Source: Streptomyces marokkonensis (GTDB lineage: Bacteria; Actinomycetota; Actinomycetes; Streptomycetales; Streptomycetaceae). Taken from it: DNA of 64,000 nt. A program made the position numbers and the translations under genes. Location of the stretch: assembly GCF_008312835.1 (NCBI RefSeq), contig NZ_VSKS01000029.1:20782-84781 (forward strand), in the 5' to 3' direction. Under the pieces are notes generated by a model that saw only the letters and a list, made by a program, of their open reading frames with translations, made no database searches and had not been told where the DNA came from. The stretch's first letter is position 1; each line of letters opens with the position of its first letter. This document shows positions 19,955 through 29,197 of this stretch, one piece after another.

Positions 19955-20563
19955 TCAGCCCGCGGCGAGGTGCTGGTCGGCCGGGGGTGGCGCGGGTTTG
20001 CGGCGGGGGAAGACCTCGCCGGGGGTGGGGACGGGGCGGCGGGTGGGCTTGGGGGTGCCGGGGGCCGGGGACGGGGTGGGAGCGGGGGCGGGGCTGGGGT
20101 TCGGCGCGGGGTGGGGGGCGGGAGGCTTCTCCGCGGGCTTCTTCTTCTCCTGTTCCTCGGCGGCGGCTCCGCGTCCTCCGGGGAGGGCCGTGAGGCGGGT
20201 GCGCTCGCAGTGGTGCAGGAGGGCGGCGGCGGTGGGGTTGCCGCGCAGGGCGCGGAGGGCTGCCAGATCGTCGGGATGAGGGCGGTATCCGGCGCCCAGC
20301 GCCTCCTCCAGGAGCGTGAGGTAGCCGGCGGCGGTGCCGGGGAGCGCGGCGCGGTAGCGGCCGAGGTCGGCCAGGAGGAAGGCGCGCAGCCGGGCACTCT
20401 CCCGCGATGCCTCGTCGAGGGAGTCGGCGAGGCGGAGGCAGTCCTGGACGTCGTCGGCCGAGGCGGGGGTGGGGTGCAGGGCGAGGGCGAGAGCGCGGCG
20501 GAGCACGCGCAGTTCCTCCGCGCCGAACGCCATGCCGCCGCGGGATCCGTAGGGCGTGGGCAT
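19955..20563 (-). CDS. Unknown protein with a helical domain and Pro-rich tail
   Basis: Read from the ATG at 20563 this gives 202 residues; a second ATG at 20533 is possible and neither has a strong ribosome site. The first 125 residues form a helical domain (FGAEELRVLRRALALALHPTPASADDVQDCLRLADSLDEASRESARLRAF ... LALRGNPTAAALLHHCE). The rest is Pro/Ala-rich (PAPHPAPNPSPAPAPTPSPAPG) and probably disordered. No catalytic motif is visible. It is transcribed toward the small membrane gene, 26 bp away, and may share its transcript. Confidence 0.75.
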   Translation of the reverse strand: MPTPYGSRGGMAFGAEELRVLRRALALALHPTPASADDVQDCLRLADSLDEASRESARLRAFLLADLGRYRAALPGTAAGYLTLLEEALGAGYRPHPDDLAALRALRGNPTAAALLHHCERTRLTALPGGRGAAAEEQEKKKPAEKPPAPHPAPNPSPAPAPTPSPAPGTPKPTRRPVPTPGEVFPRRKPAPPPADQHLAAG

Positions 20564-21103
20564 GCTGCGACGATACGCGCTAATCAGACAAACACCGCGT
20601 ATGGGGCGTTGGTGTGGCGTGGGGAGCCACCCGGGTGGGTGGGATGCCGCGCCTGCGTCGGGGGGGTGGGGGTGGGGGTGGGCGTAGCGCCTGGTGCCGG
20701 TGGGTGGGTCGGGGCCGGGTCGGGGGTGTACGTCCTCGGACTGGCGCGATCGGGCCTCTCGGTGGAGGTGCGGGGCGCTGACTCGCACCAGCCGCTGCGG
20801 GCGCACACCCCCGCCCCGACCCCTCCGCGCCGTACGCGCCTGCGGGCCGCCCCTGCGCCGCCCCGGCCGCCTCCGCCGACCCACCACCGCCTACGCGGGC
20901 AGTCGTGCCTCCCCCAGTGCCTTGAGGGCCTGGGAGGTGGCCCCCAGGGGCGATGGGGGTCCCCCCGCTCATGGGGGTCCCTCCGCTCGAGCTAGGTCGA
21001 GAGTGGGGGAGGGTGGGCGCGACGGCACCCCGTTGGCGCCGGGCTGCGCCACCATCCCCCGGTCCGCACCAACGCCGTGGACCACGCAAGCAACGGCCCC
21101 CGG
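20564..21103. other. 540-bp intergenic stretch
   Basis: No supportable gene. The left half is a G-rich simple-sequence region (GGGTGGGGGTGGGGG near 20660) that keeps all frames open with Pro/Arg/Gly-rich nonsense. The right part is a dispersed-type Streptomyces intergenic repeat (listed separately). The 3' end of coaX begins at 21104. Confidence 0.6.
20900..21014. repeat. Streptomyces intergenic palindromic repeat element
   Basis: The block contains CCCCCAGTGCCTTGAGGGCCTGG, then two ATGGGGGTCCCxCCGCTC units, then GCTCGAGC and GAGAGTGGGGGAGGG. This C/G-run, GGGGGTCCC and CTCGAGC pattern is one I recognise from many streptomycete intergenic regions. It folds into GGGGGTCC-type hairpins. Recognition is from memory, so the boundaries are approximate. 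Confidence 0.55.
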
Positions 21104-21901
21104 CTACAGGCGCGACACGTTCCGCTCGTACACCAGGCGGAGCCCGACCAGCGTCAGCCACGGCTCGTGCTCGTCGATCACCGAGCTCTCGCCCAGCACC
21201 ATCGGCGCCAGCCCACCCGTCGCGATGACCGTCACGTCGTCGGGGTCGTCCGCCAGCTCCCGCGCCATCCGGTTGACCACACCGTCGACCTGACCGGCGA
21301 ACCCGTAGATGATGCCGGACTGCATCGCCTCGACCGTGTTCTTGCCGATCACGCTGCGCGGACGCGCCACCTCGATCTTGCGCAGCTGCGCGCCGCGGAC
21401 GCCGAGCGCCTCCACGGAGATCTCGATGCCGGGCGCGATGACGCCGCCGACGTACTCCCCGCGCGCGCTGACCGCGTCGAACGTCGTCGCCGTGCCGAAG
21501 TCGACGACGATCGCCGGACCGCCGTAGAGGTCGACCGCGGCGACCGCGTTGATGATGCGGTCCGCTCCGACCTCCTTGGGGTTGTCGGTGAGGATGGGGA
21601 CCCCGGTCTTCACGCCCGGTTCGACGAGGACGGCGGGGACGTCCCCGTAGTAGCGGCGCGTGACCTCGCGGAGTTCGTGCAGCACGGAGGGGACCGTCGC
21701 GCAGATCGCGATGCCGTCGATGCCGTCGCCCAGCTCGTCGCCCAGCAGCGGGTGCATGCCCATGAGGCCCTGCAGGAGCACCGCCAGCTCGTCGGCCGTG
21801 CGGCGGGAGTCCGTGGAGATGCGCCAGTGTTCGACGATGTCGTCGCCGTCGAAGAGGCCCAGGACGGTGTGGGTGTTGCCCACGTCGATCGTCAGCAGCA
21901 T
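21104..21901 (-). CDS. coaX: Type III pantothenate kinase CoaX
   Basis: CoaX phosphorylates pantothenate, the first step of coenzyme A synthesis. The 265 residues have the ASKHA-fold phosphate-1 motif IDVGNTHTVLGLFDG at the N-terminus, the second Asp region (GADRIINAVAAVDLYGGPAIVVDFGTATTFD) and the adenosine-side motif VIATGGLAPMVLG. The ATG at 21901 has AGGACC upstream and follows the nadC stop by 8 bp. Its place at the end of the panC-nadB-nadC group links CoA and NAD precursor synthesis. Confidence 0.96.
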   Translation of the reverse strand: MLLTIDVGNTHTVLGLFDGDDIVEHWRISTDSRRTADELAVLLQGLMGMHPLLGDELGDGIDGIAICATVPSVLHELREVTRRYYGDVPAVLVEPGVKTGVPILTDNPKEVGADRIINAVAAVDLYGGPAIVVDFGTATTFDAVSARGEYVGGVIAPGIEISVEALGVRGAQLRKIEVARPRSVIGKNTVEAMQSGIIYGFAGQVDGVVNRMARELADDPDDVTVIATGGLAPMVLGESSVIDEHEPWLTLVGLRLVYERNVSRL

Positions 21902-21909
21902 GGCCGGTC

Positions 21910-22884
21910 CTACTCCGCCGCTCGCAGGTCGAGGCCGATGTCGAGGATCGGCGAGGAGTGGGTGAGGGCTCCCACGGCCAGGTAGTCCACGCCCGTGTCC
22001 GCGTACGCCTTCGCGCCCGCGAGGGTGAGGCGGCCGGAGGCCTCCAGGGCGGCGCGGCCGTCGACGAGGGCCACCGCCTCCGCGCACTCACCGGGCGTGA
22101 AGTTGTCCAGCAGGATCAGGTCGGCGCCGGCGTCCAGGACCTCGCGGAGCTGGTGGAGGGTGTCGACCTCGACCTCGATCGGGACGTCGGGGAAGCGCTC
22201 GCGGACCGCGTGGAAGGCCTGGGCGACGCCGCCCGCTGCCACCACGTGGTTGTCCTTGACCAGGGCCGCGTCCGAGAGGGACATGCGGTGGTTGACGCCG
22301 CCCCCGCAGCGCACCGCGAACTTCTCCAGGCTGCGCAGGCCGGGGGTGGTCTTGCGGGTGTCGCGGACCTTCGCCCCGGTGCCCTCGAGGACGTCCGCCC
22401 ACGCGCGCGTGGCCGTCGCGATGCCCGACAGGCGGCACAGCAGGTTCAGGGCGCTGCGTTCCGCGGTGAGGATGTCGCGCGTGCGGGTGGTGATCGAGAG
22501 GAGGGTCTGGCCCGCTTCCACGCGGTCGCCGTCCTCCACGTGGCGTTCGACCTCGAACTCCTCCGTGCAGACGATCGACATGACCGCCTCGGCGATCCTC
22601 AGGCCCGCCACCGTGCCCGCCTCGCGCGCGGTGAAGTCGGCGGTGGCAACGGCGTCCTCCGGGATGGTCGCGACCGTGGTCACGTCCACGCCGTGGGCCA
22701 GGTCCTCCTGGAGGGCCACGTTGGCGATGTCCTCGACCTCGACGGGGTCGAGGCCCGCGTCGGCCAGGAGCTGGGCGAGGGCGGGGTCGAGGCCGCACTC
22801 CAGGTAGGTCTCCTCGCCGGCGCCGCAGGCACAGCCGTCGCCACAGCCGCCGGAGGAAACGAGGGGAAGGTCGGGGGTGGTCAC
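21910..22884 (-). CDS. nadC: Nicotinate-nucleotide pyrophosphorylase NadC with Cys-rich N-terminus
   Basis: NadC converts quinolinate and PRPP to nicotinate mononucleotide in de novo NAD synthesis. The GTG at 22884 (AGGAG 11 bases upstream; an in-frame GTG at 22893 is possible) gives 324 residues. Catalytic regions include LNLLCRLSGIATATR, DTRKTTPGLRSLEKFAVRCGGGVNHR, KDNHVV and a barrel with EVEVDTLHQL and LDNFTP. An extra 30-residue N-terminus has cysteines C14, C18, C20 and C30 (CGDGCACG), not part of the standard enzyme. It lies between nadB and coaX. Confidence 0.95.
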   Translation of the reverse strand: MTTPDLPLVSSGGCGDGCACGAGEETYLECGLDPALAQLLADAGLDPVEVEDIANVALQEDLAHGVDVTTVATIPEDAVATADFTAREAGTVAGLRIAEAVMSIVCTEEFEVERHVEDGDRVEAGQTLLSITTRTRDILTAERSALNLLCRLSGIATATRAWADVLEGTGAKVRDTRKTTPGLRSLEKFAVRCGGGVNHRMSLSDAALVKDNHVVAAGGVAQAFHAVRERFPDVPIEVEVDTLHQLREVLDAGADLILLDNFTPGECAEAVALVDGRAALEASGRLTLAGAKAYADTGVDYLAVGALTHSSPILDIGLDLRAAE

Positions 22885-22889
22885 TGCTG

Positions 22890-24650
22890 TCACTGCTCCT
22901 GGGACTGAGGGAGGGTCGGGGGGAAGTCTGTGGTGTCGGTGGTGTGCGCCGCCAGCGATCGGTCCGGATTCAGCCGTACGACGATGTGGCGGCGCCAGTT
23001 GGTGTCGTCGCGCTCGGGGCGGTCCTCGCGCCAGTGGCAGCCGCGGGTCTCCTCGCGCCGCAGCGCGGCGGCCACCAGGACGCGGGCCACGCACAGGAGG
23101 TTGGTGGCCTCCCAGGTGTCGACGCCGGGCTCGGCGGTCTTGCCGTTCTCGTCGAGGGCGTCGCGCGCGTCGGCGTGCAGCTCGTGGAGGCGGTGCGCGG
23201 CCTCGGAGAGGGAGGCCTCGGAGCGCAGCACGCCTGCTCCCCGGGTCATGATCCGCTGGATGGTGAAGCGGGCCTCCGGGGGGAGGAGGGGGTGCTCGGG
23301 GCGCTCCGTGGTGGGGAGCGGCTGCGGCACTCGCGGGTGGAGGGTGCCGGTGCGGGCGATGTCGGTGGCGATGCGCTCGGCGTAGACCAGGCCCTCGAGG
23401 AGGGAGTTGGAGGCGAGTCGGTTGGCGCCGTGCACGCCCGTGCAGGCGACCTCGCCGCACGCGTACAGGCCGGGCACGGTGGTGCGGCCGTGGGAGTCGG
23501 TGCGGACGCCGCCGGAGGCGTAGTGGGCGGCCGGGGCGACCGGGACGGGCTCGGTGACCGGGTCGATGCCGTGGGCGCGGCAGGCGGCGAGGATCGTGGG
23601 GAAGCGGTGCTCCCACATCTCGGCGCCGAAGTGGCGGGCGTCGAGGTACATGTGCTCGGCGTCCTGCTCCCGCATGCGGCGCATGATGCCCTTGGCCACG
23701 ATGTCCCGGGGCGCCAGTTCGGCGAGCTCGTGCTGACCCTGCATGAAACGCACGCCCTCGGCGTCCACCAGATGGGCGCCCTCGCCGCGTACCGCCTCGG
23801 AGACCAGGGGCTGCTGGCCCTCCGCCTCAGGTCCGAGGAAGAGGACCGTGGGGTGGAACTGGACGAATTCGAGGTCGCTCACCTCGGCGCCCGCGCGCAG
23901 CGCGAGGGCCACGCCGTCGCCCGTGGAGACGGAGGGGTTCGTCGTCGCCGAGAAGACCTGGCCCATGCCTCCGGTCGCCAGGACCACGGCCGGGGCGTGG
24001 ACCGCGCCCACGCCGTCGTGCTGGCCCTCGCCCATGACGTGCAGGGTGACGCCGGCGGTACGGCCGTCGGCGTCCGTGACGAGGTCCAGGACCAGGGCGT
24101 TCTCGACGGTGCGCAGCCCCCGCGCGCGGACCGCGTCGACGAGGGCCCGGGAGATCTCCGCGCCGGTGGCGTCACCGCCCGCGTGGGCGATACGGCGGCG
24201 GTGGTGGCCGCCCTCGCGGGTGAGGGCGAGGCCGCCCTCGGTGGACTCGTCGAAGTGCGCGCCCGTCGCGATGAGGCGGCGTACGGCGTCGGGGCCCTCG
24301 GTGACCAGGATGCGGACCGCTTCCTCGTCGCACAGGCCCGCGCCGGCGACCAGGGTGTCGTCCAGGTGCTGCTCGGGGGTGTCGCCCTCGCCGAGGGCCG
24401 CGGCGATGCCGCCCTGCGCCCAGCGGGTGGAGCCGTCGTCGAGGCGGGCCTTGGTGACGACCACCGTGCTCAGGCCCGCGGCCTCGCAGCGCAGGGCCGC
24501 GGTGAGGCCGGCGACGCCGGAGCCGACGACCACGACGTCCGCGTCGATGGACCACCCGGGCGCGGGCGCGTGCAAACGGGGGTGAGCGCGAAGCGCTCTC
24601 GTCCGAGGGTGGTGGCGGGCGACGGGCGGGCGTATGCCTGTGCTGGTCAC
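22890..24650 (-). CDS. nadB: L-aspartate oxidase NadB
   Basis: NadB oxidises L-aspartate to iminoaspartate, the first step of bacterial NAD synthesis. The 586-residue flavoprotein has the FAD GxGxxG motif ([20 protein letters not shown]), the substrate-flap region ([23 protein letters not shown]), FAD-contact [15 protein letters not shown] and the C-terminal active-site segment ([29 protein letters not shown]). The GTG start overlaps the panC stop by 4 bases (GTGA), so translation is coupled. nadA is not in the window. Confidence 0.95.
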   Translation of the reverse strand: MTSTGIRPPVARHHPRTRALRAHPRLHAPAPGWSIDADVVVVGSGVAGLTAALRCEAAGLSTVVVTKARLDDGSTRWAQGGIAAALGEGDTPEQHLDDTLVAGAGLCDEEAVRILVTEGPDAVRRLIATGAHFDESTEGGLALTREGGHHRRRIAHAGGDATGAEISRALVDAVRARGLRTVENALVLDLVTDADGRTAGVTLHVMGEGQHDGVGAVHAPAVVLATGGMGQVFSATTNPSVSTGDGVALALRAGAEVSDLEFVQFHPTVLFLGPEAEGQQPLVSEAVRGEGAHLVDAEGVRFMQGQHELAELAPRDIVAKGIMRRMREQDAEHMYLDARHFGAEMWEHRFPTILAACRAHGIDPVTEPVPVAPAAHYASGGVRTDSHGRTTVPGLYACGEVACTGVHGANRLASNSLLEGLVYAERIATDIARTGTLHPRVPQPLPTTERPEHPLLPPEARFTIQRIMTRGAGVLRSEASLSEAAHRLHELHADARDALDENGKTAEPGVDTWEATNLLCVARVLVAAALRREETRGCHWREDRPERDDTNWRRHIVVRLNPDRSLAAHTTDTTDFPPTLPQSQEQ

Positions 24651-25633
24651 GAGGCGGCTCCGAAGGTCAGGGGGACGTTGTCGATCAGGCGGGTGCCGCC
24701 CACGCGGGCCGCGACGGCGAGGACGGCCTCGCCGGTGAAGTCGTCGCCGATCTCGGTGAAGTCGGACGGGTCGACCAGGGCCAGGTAGTCCAGCTGGAGG
24801 GGCGGGTCGAGCCGGGCGGCCTCGTCGAGGACCAGGCGGGCGGCGGCGCGGATGGCCGCCGGGCCGCCGGCGGTGGTGGCGACGGCGTGCGCGTCGGCCG
24901 CGGCGCGGGACTCGCCTATGGCGCTGAGCGCCTCGGCACGCGCGCGCGTGGAGGGCACCTCGCGGGCACGCGCGCGCAGTGCCTGCTGGGCCGCGTGCCG
25001 GTCGCGTCCGGCGAACAGGGCCTGCGACAGGGCGAGCGCGGTGCGCCGCCCGGCGGGCGAGAGGTAGCGGTTGCGGCTGGACAGGGCGAGCCCGTCCTCC
25101 TCGCGGACGGTGGGCACGCCCACGATCTCGACGCCGAAGTTCAGGTCCCGCACCATGCGGCGGATCAGGGCGAGCTGCTGGGCGTCCTTCTGGCCGTACA
25201 GGGCGATGTCGGGGCGGGTGAGGTGGAGCAGCTTGGCGACGACGGTGAGCATGCCGTCGAAGTGGCCGGGGCGGGATGCGCCCTCCAGGCGTTCGCCCAT
25301 GGGACCGGCGCTGACGCGGACCTGGGGTTCGCCGCCCGGGTAGACCTCGTCCACGGCGGGGGCGAACACGGCGTCGGCACCGGACCGTCCGGCGAGCTCG
25401 AGGTCGGCGTCCAGGGTGCGCGGGTAGCGGTCCAGGTCCTCGCCCGCGCCGAACTGCAGCGGATTGACGAAGACGGTGACCACGACCTCCCCGTCGGGGC
25501 CGGCGATGTCCCGTGCGGTGCGGATCAGCGTGGCGTGGCCCTCGTGCAGCGCGCCCATGGTCATCACGACGGCGCGGCGGCCCGTGCGCGCGCGTGCGTG
25601 CAGTTCGGCGGCGGTGCGCAGCAGGGTGGTCAT
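24647..25633 (-). CDS. panC: Pantothenate synthetase PanC
   Basis: PanC joins pantoate and beta-alanine using ATP to make pantothenate. The ATG at 25633 with CGGAG upstream gives 328 residues. The HIGH-like motif is [18 protein letters not shown]. The family motifs [53 protein letters not shown] and LSSRNRYLS are all present. It overlaps nadB by 4 bases and follows a DUF2520 reductase-like gene by 70 bp. Confidence 0.96.
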   Translation of the reverse strand: MTTLLRTAAELHARARTGRRAVVMTMGALHEGHATLIRTARDIAGPDGEVVVTVFVNPLQFGAGEDLDRYPRTLDADLELAGRSGADAVFAPAVDEVYPGGEPQVRVSAGPMGERLEGASRPGHFDGMLTVVAKLLHLTRPDIALYGQKDAQQLALIRRMVRDLNFGVEIVGVPTVREEDGLALSSRNRYLSPAGRRTALALSQALFAGRDRHAAQQALRARAREVPSTRARAEALSAIGESRAAADAHAVATTAGGPAAIRAAARLVLDEAARLDPPLQLDYLALVDPSDFTEIGDDFTGEAVLAVAARVGGTRLIDNVPLTFGAAS

Positions 25634-25703
25634 CGGGCGGCTCCGTTCCGGCACGCGCGCGTCGTCGTACGGGTGGGGTGGGCGGTGGGGCGGGGCGTGC
25701 CGC

Positions 25704-26642
25704 TCATCGGGACTCCCCCGGGGTGCTTCCGGTGCCGTCGGCTCCGTCGGCGAGTACGCCGAGGAGGTCCTCGGCGAGTTCCGGCTTCAGCAGGCCGTGG
25801 GCGAGGGCGCGGTCGGCGGTCGCGCGGGCCATCGCGAGATAACCGGCGACGGCCCCCGGGGAGTGCCGGCGCAGCTCGGTGACGTGCGCGGCGACCGTGC
25901 CCGCGTCGCCGCGGGCGACCGGGCCGGTGAGGGCCGCGTCGCCGGAGCGCAGGGCGTTGTCCAGGGCGGCGCCGAGCAGCGGGCCGAGCATCCGGTCGGG
26001 GGCTCCGACGCCGGCCGCGCGCAGCAGCTCCATGGACTGGGCGACCAGGGTGACCAGGTGGTTGGCGCCCAGGGCGAGGGCCGCGTGGTAGAGCGGGCGG
26101 TTCTCCTCGGCGATCCACTCGGGCTCGCCGCCCATCTCGATGACGAGGGCCTCGGCGGCCAGCCGCAGCTCCTCGGGCGCGGTGACGCCGAAGGAGCACC
26201 CGGCGAGGCGCTGCACGTCGACGGGGGTGCCGGTGAACGTCATCGCGGGGTGCAGGGCGAGCGGCAGGGCACCGGCGCGCAGTGCGGGGTCGAGGACCTT
26301 CGCGCCGTACCGTCCTGAGGTGTGCACCAGCAGCTGGCCCGGCCGTACCGCGCCGGTGTCGGCGAGTCCGGAGACCAGCTCCGGGAGCGCGTCGTCCGGG
26401 ACGGTCAGCAGCACCAGCTCGGACCGCTGGAGGACGTCGGCGGGCGTCATCACCGGCACGTCCGGGAGCATCTGCCCGGCGCGCCTGCGGGAGGCGTCGG
26501 AGACGGCGGAGACGGCCACCGGGCGGTGCCCGGCGAGCTGGAGGGACGCGGCCAGGGCGGGGCCCACGCGTCCGGCGCCGACGACGCCGACGGTGAGCCG
26601 CGCGGGGCGGTCCCTGGGATCGGGCTGTGGGGTTGTGTTCAC
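25704..26642 (-). CDS. Rossmann-fold/DUF2520 dehydrogenase-like protein, candidate ketopantoate reductase
   Basis: The 312-residue protein has an N-terminal NAD(P)-binding fold ([23 protein letters not shown], first strand and GxGxxG) and a C-terminal helical domain (about 150-290, from [19 protein letters not shown]). This is the Rossmann-like plus DUF2520 architecture. The family was linked to an alternative ketopantoate reductase (PanG) in Francisella, as I recall. Lying directly before panC it is a good candidate for the missing NADPH step of pantoate formation. The GTG start is at 26642. Confidence 0.85.
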   Translation of the reverse strand: MNTTPQPDPRDRPARLTVGVVGAGRVGPALAASLQLAGHRPVAVSAVSDASRRRAGQMLPDVPVMTPADVLQRSELVLLTVPDDALPELVSGLADTGAVRPGQLLVHTSGRYGAKVLDPALRAGALPLALHPAMTFTGTPVDVQRLAGCSFGVTAPEELRLAAEALVIEMGGEPEWIAEENRPLYHAALALGANHLVTLVAQSMELLRAAGVGAPDRMLGPLLGAALDNALRSGDAALTGPVARGDAGTVAAHVTELRRHSPGAVAGYLAMARATADRALAHGLLKPELAEDLLGVLADGADGTGSTPGESR

Positions 26643-26825
26643 GCGACGGCGGCCTTCCCGTTCCAGTCCGCTCGGGGTACCGGACGATTTCTCGTCATGT
26701 TAACGCGATCGGTTCCGGGGGCGGTCGGTTGTCCACAGGCTGTGGGTTTCCGTGCGCCGCCGCGGCACACGCGCGTGCGGAAATGGGGGTGCCCGCGCGG
26801 ACGGGCACGCGGGATGATCGCGCGC

Positions 26826-28034
26826 ATGACCGATACGGACGGCAAGGAAGGCACCGCGACGGTGCGGGACGAGCCGGGGTCCGGCCCGGAGGCGGGCGGC
26901 GCGGCGCGGCCGACGCTGCGCGAGCGGCGGATCGCCGCCTGGCGCGGTGCCCCGCGCGTGCTCGCGCGCCTCGGCTTCCTCGCCCCTCTCTCGGAGCGGC
27001 TGGCGCTGCTGGAGGCGGCGGGGAGCGTGTACGACCTCGGCGAGACCTCCGACATCTACGGCAACGGTGTCGTGGAGGCCCTGGAGAAGCGGGTCGCCGG
27101 GCTGCTCGGCACCGAGGCCGCCGCGTTCTTCCCGACCGGCACGATGGCCCAGCAGGTCGCGCTGCGCTGCTGGGCCGGCCGCACCGGCGACCCGGCGGTC
27201 GCCCTGCACCCGCTGAGCCACCCCGAGGTGTACGAGCGGAACGCGTTCAGCCAGGTCAGCGGGTTGCGGCCGGTACGGATGACGAGCGAGCCCCGGCTGC
27301 CCACCGCCGCCGAGGTGCGTGACTTCGAGGAGCCCTTCGGAGCGCTGATGCTGGAACTGCCGCTCAGGGACGCCGGTTTCGTCCTGCCCACGTGGGAGGA
27401 GCTGACCGAGGTGGTGGACGCCGCGCGGGAACGCGAGGCGGTCGTGCACATCGACGGGGCACGGCTGTGGGAGTGCACCGAACACTTCGGGCGGCCGCTG
27501 GAGGAGATCGCGGGGCTCGCGGACAGCGTCTACGTGTCGTTCTACAAGTCCCTCGACGCCTACGGCGGCGCCGCCCTGGCCGGTCCCGAGACGCTGGTGG
27601 AGGAGGCGAGGGCCTGGCGGCACCGCTACGGCGGCAACGTGTTCCAGCAGTTCCCGACCGCGCTGTCGGCGCTGATCGGGCTGGAGCGGGAGCTGCCCCG
27701 GCTGCCGGAGTACGTCCGGCACGCGCGCCTGGTGGCGGCCGCGCTGCGCGAGGGCCTGGCGGAGGGCGGGCTGCCCTGGTTCCGGGTCCATCCCGAGGTG
27801 CCGCACACCCACGACTTCCAGGTGTGGCTGCCGTACGAGGCCGACGTGGCCGCCGAGGTGGCGATCGCGGCGGCTGAGGAGACGGGGGCGGCGCTCTTCG
27901 CCAACCACTGGGACCCGAAGGGTCCGGGCCTGTCCTTCACGGAGGTGTACATCCGGGCCGCGGGGCTGGAGTGGAGCGCCGAGGACGTGCGGGCGGCGGC
28001 GGTGGAGTTCGCGCGGCGGCTGCTCCGGGTCTGA
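26826..28034 (+). CDS. Threonine aldolase/beta-eliminating lyase-type PLP enzyme
   Basis: A fold-type I PLP enzyme of the low-specificity threonine-aldolase group, 402 residues from the ATG at 26826. Signature parts are SDIYGNGVVEALEKRVAGLLGTEAAAFFPTGTMAQQVAL, the Asp that contacts the pyridine ring in VVHIDGARLWE, and the Schiff-base Lys in SFYKSLDAYGGAALAG. Members split L-threonine or other beta-hydroxy amino acids to glycine and an aldehyde; the actual substrate is not visible. It diverges from the DUF2520 gene and precedes the DUF5937 regulator by 35 bp. Confidence 0.9.
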   Translation: MTDTDGKEGTATVRDEPGSGPEAGGAARPTLRERRIAAWRGAPRVLARLGFLAPLSERLALLEAAGSVYDLGETSDIYGNGVVEALEKRVAGLLGTEAAAFFPTGTMAQQVALRCWAGRTGDPAVALHPLSHPEVYERNAFSQVSGLRPVRMTSEPRLPTAAEVRDFEEPFGALMLELPLRDAGFVLPTWEELTEVVDAAREREAVVHIDGARLWECTEHFGRPLEEIAGLADSVYVSFYKSLDAYGGAALAGPETLVEEARAWRHRYGGNVFQQFPTALSALIGLERELPRLPEYVRHARLVAAALREGLAEGGLPWFRVHPEVPHTHDFQVWLPYEADVAAEVAIAAAEETGAALFANHWDPKGPGLSFTEVYIRAAGLEWSAEDVRAAAVEFARRLLRV

Positions 28035-28069
28035 CGGTCCTTCGACACGCCGTCATGCACCATGTGGGC

Positions 28070-29176
28070 ATGGGTGTGAGCATCGACATCGCGGGGCTGC
28101 GGCCGGAGAGGGTCGCCGTCGTGCCCTCGCCCCTGGCCGAGCTCGGCATGGCGCTGCACGCGCTGTCCGAGCCGTCGCACCATCCGGGGCTCCAGGGCTG
28201 GGTGACGGGCGTGACCGCGCGCCTTGACCCGCATCTCGCGGACCGGATGTGCGAGGCGGACTTCCTGTGGCGGACGACGTTCTCGGACCTGTTCCTGCCG
28301 AGCGCCGGCACACCGGGCCGCGGGACGCTCCCGGGCGGGACCCTCGCCGAGGAACTGGACCTGCTGGACAAGCTGTCCGACGAGCAGTTCGTGGACGCCG
28401 CCCTCGAGTTCACCTGCGCCCTGCCCTACGGCCTGCCGGGGGCCGGCCCGCTCGCCGACGAGGGGCTGCGCCGCCGCTCGCTGGAGCTGGCCGCCGCGCG
28501 GGGGCCGCGGCAGGTCCTGTTCACCGAGCGGCTGCTCGCGGATCCGCCGCGGATCAGGGACTGGCTGCGGCAGTTCCTCCAGGACTGCGACGACGCGTTC
28601 TTCGCCGGGACGTGGTCCCGGCTGCGCCGGCAGCTCGCCGCCGACACCCGCCTCAAGACCGACCTGCTCCGGCACAGGGGGCTGGCCGAGGCACTGGCCT
28701 CGGTGTCCCCCGCCGTGACGCTCGACGAGGCGGCGGGCCTGATCACCGTGGACAAGCTGGGTGAGGGCCGTACGGCCACGGGCGACGGCGGACTGCTGCT
28801 GATCCCGACCAGCCTCGGCCGGCCGCACCTGATGGTGCTCCACCGGCACGGCTGGCAGCCGGTGCTGCACTACCCGGTCGGCTCCCCCGAGCCGGCCGCC
28901 CCGCCGACGGTCGACCAGCTGGCCCTGCGGATGACCGCGCTGTCCCATCCGGTCCGTATGCGCATGTGCCGCCATCTCGCCCGCAGCGCGTACACCACCA
29001 GCGAACTGGCCCAGGTGCACGGCATGACGGCGCCGGAGATATCCCGGCACCTGAGCGTGCTGAAGAAGGCCGGGCTGATCAGCACCCGCCGCCGCGGTCG
29101 GTACGTGCTGCACCAGCTGGACGTGACGGTCGTGGCCCGGCTGGGCAGCGACTTCCTGGAGGGGATCCTGCGCTGA
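28070..29176 (+). CDS. DUF5937/ArsR-type winged-helix regulator
   Basis: The last 90 residues are an ArsR-like winged helix (LALRMTALSHPVRMRMCRHLARSAYTTSELAQVHGMTAPEISRHLSVLKKAGLISTRRRGRYVLHQL). The preceding 270 residues are a large helical domain of the kind now called DUF5937, common in streptomycetes, perhaps a ligand sensor. ATG codons at 28055 and 28070 are both possible; 28070 gives the familiar MxVSIDIAGL start and 368 residues. It is probably cotranscribed with the aldolase upstream. The target is unknown. Confidence 0.85.
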   Translation: MGVSIDIAGLRPERVAVVPSPLAELGMALHALSEPSHHPGLQGWVTGVTARLDPHLADRMCEADFLWRTTFSDLFLPSAGTPGRGTLPGGTLAEELDLLDKLSDEQFVDAALEFTCALPYGLPGAGPLADEGLRRRSLELAAARGPRQVLFTERLLADPPRIRDWLRQFLQDCDDAFFAGTWSRLRRQLAADTRLKTDLLRHRGLAEALASVSPAVTLDEAAGLITVDKLGEGRTATGDGGLLLIPTSLGRPHLMVLHRHGWQPVLHYPVGSPEPAAPPTVDQLALRMTALSHPVRMRMCRHLARSAYTTSELAQVHGMTAPEISRHLSVLKKAGLISTRRRGRYVLHQLDVTVVARLGSDFLEGILR

Positions 29177-29197
29177 GGGGCCGTGGCGCGCGTGCGG

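Noticed and set aside
21910-23616. NadC extended far upstream through nadB
   Set aside because: The extra frame is antisense-like Arg/Pro/His-rich sequence inside nadB; NadC similarity begins near the GTG at 22884.
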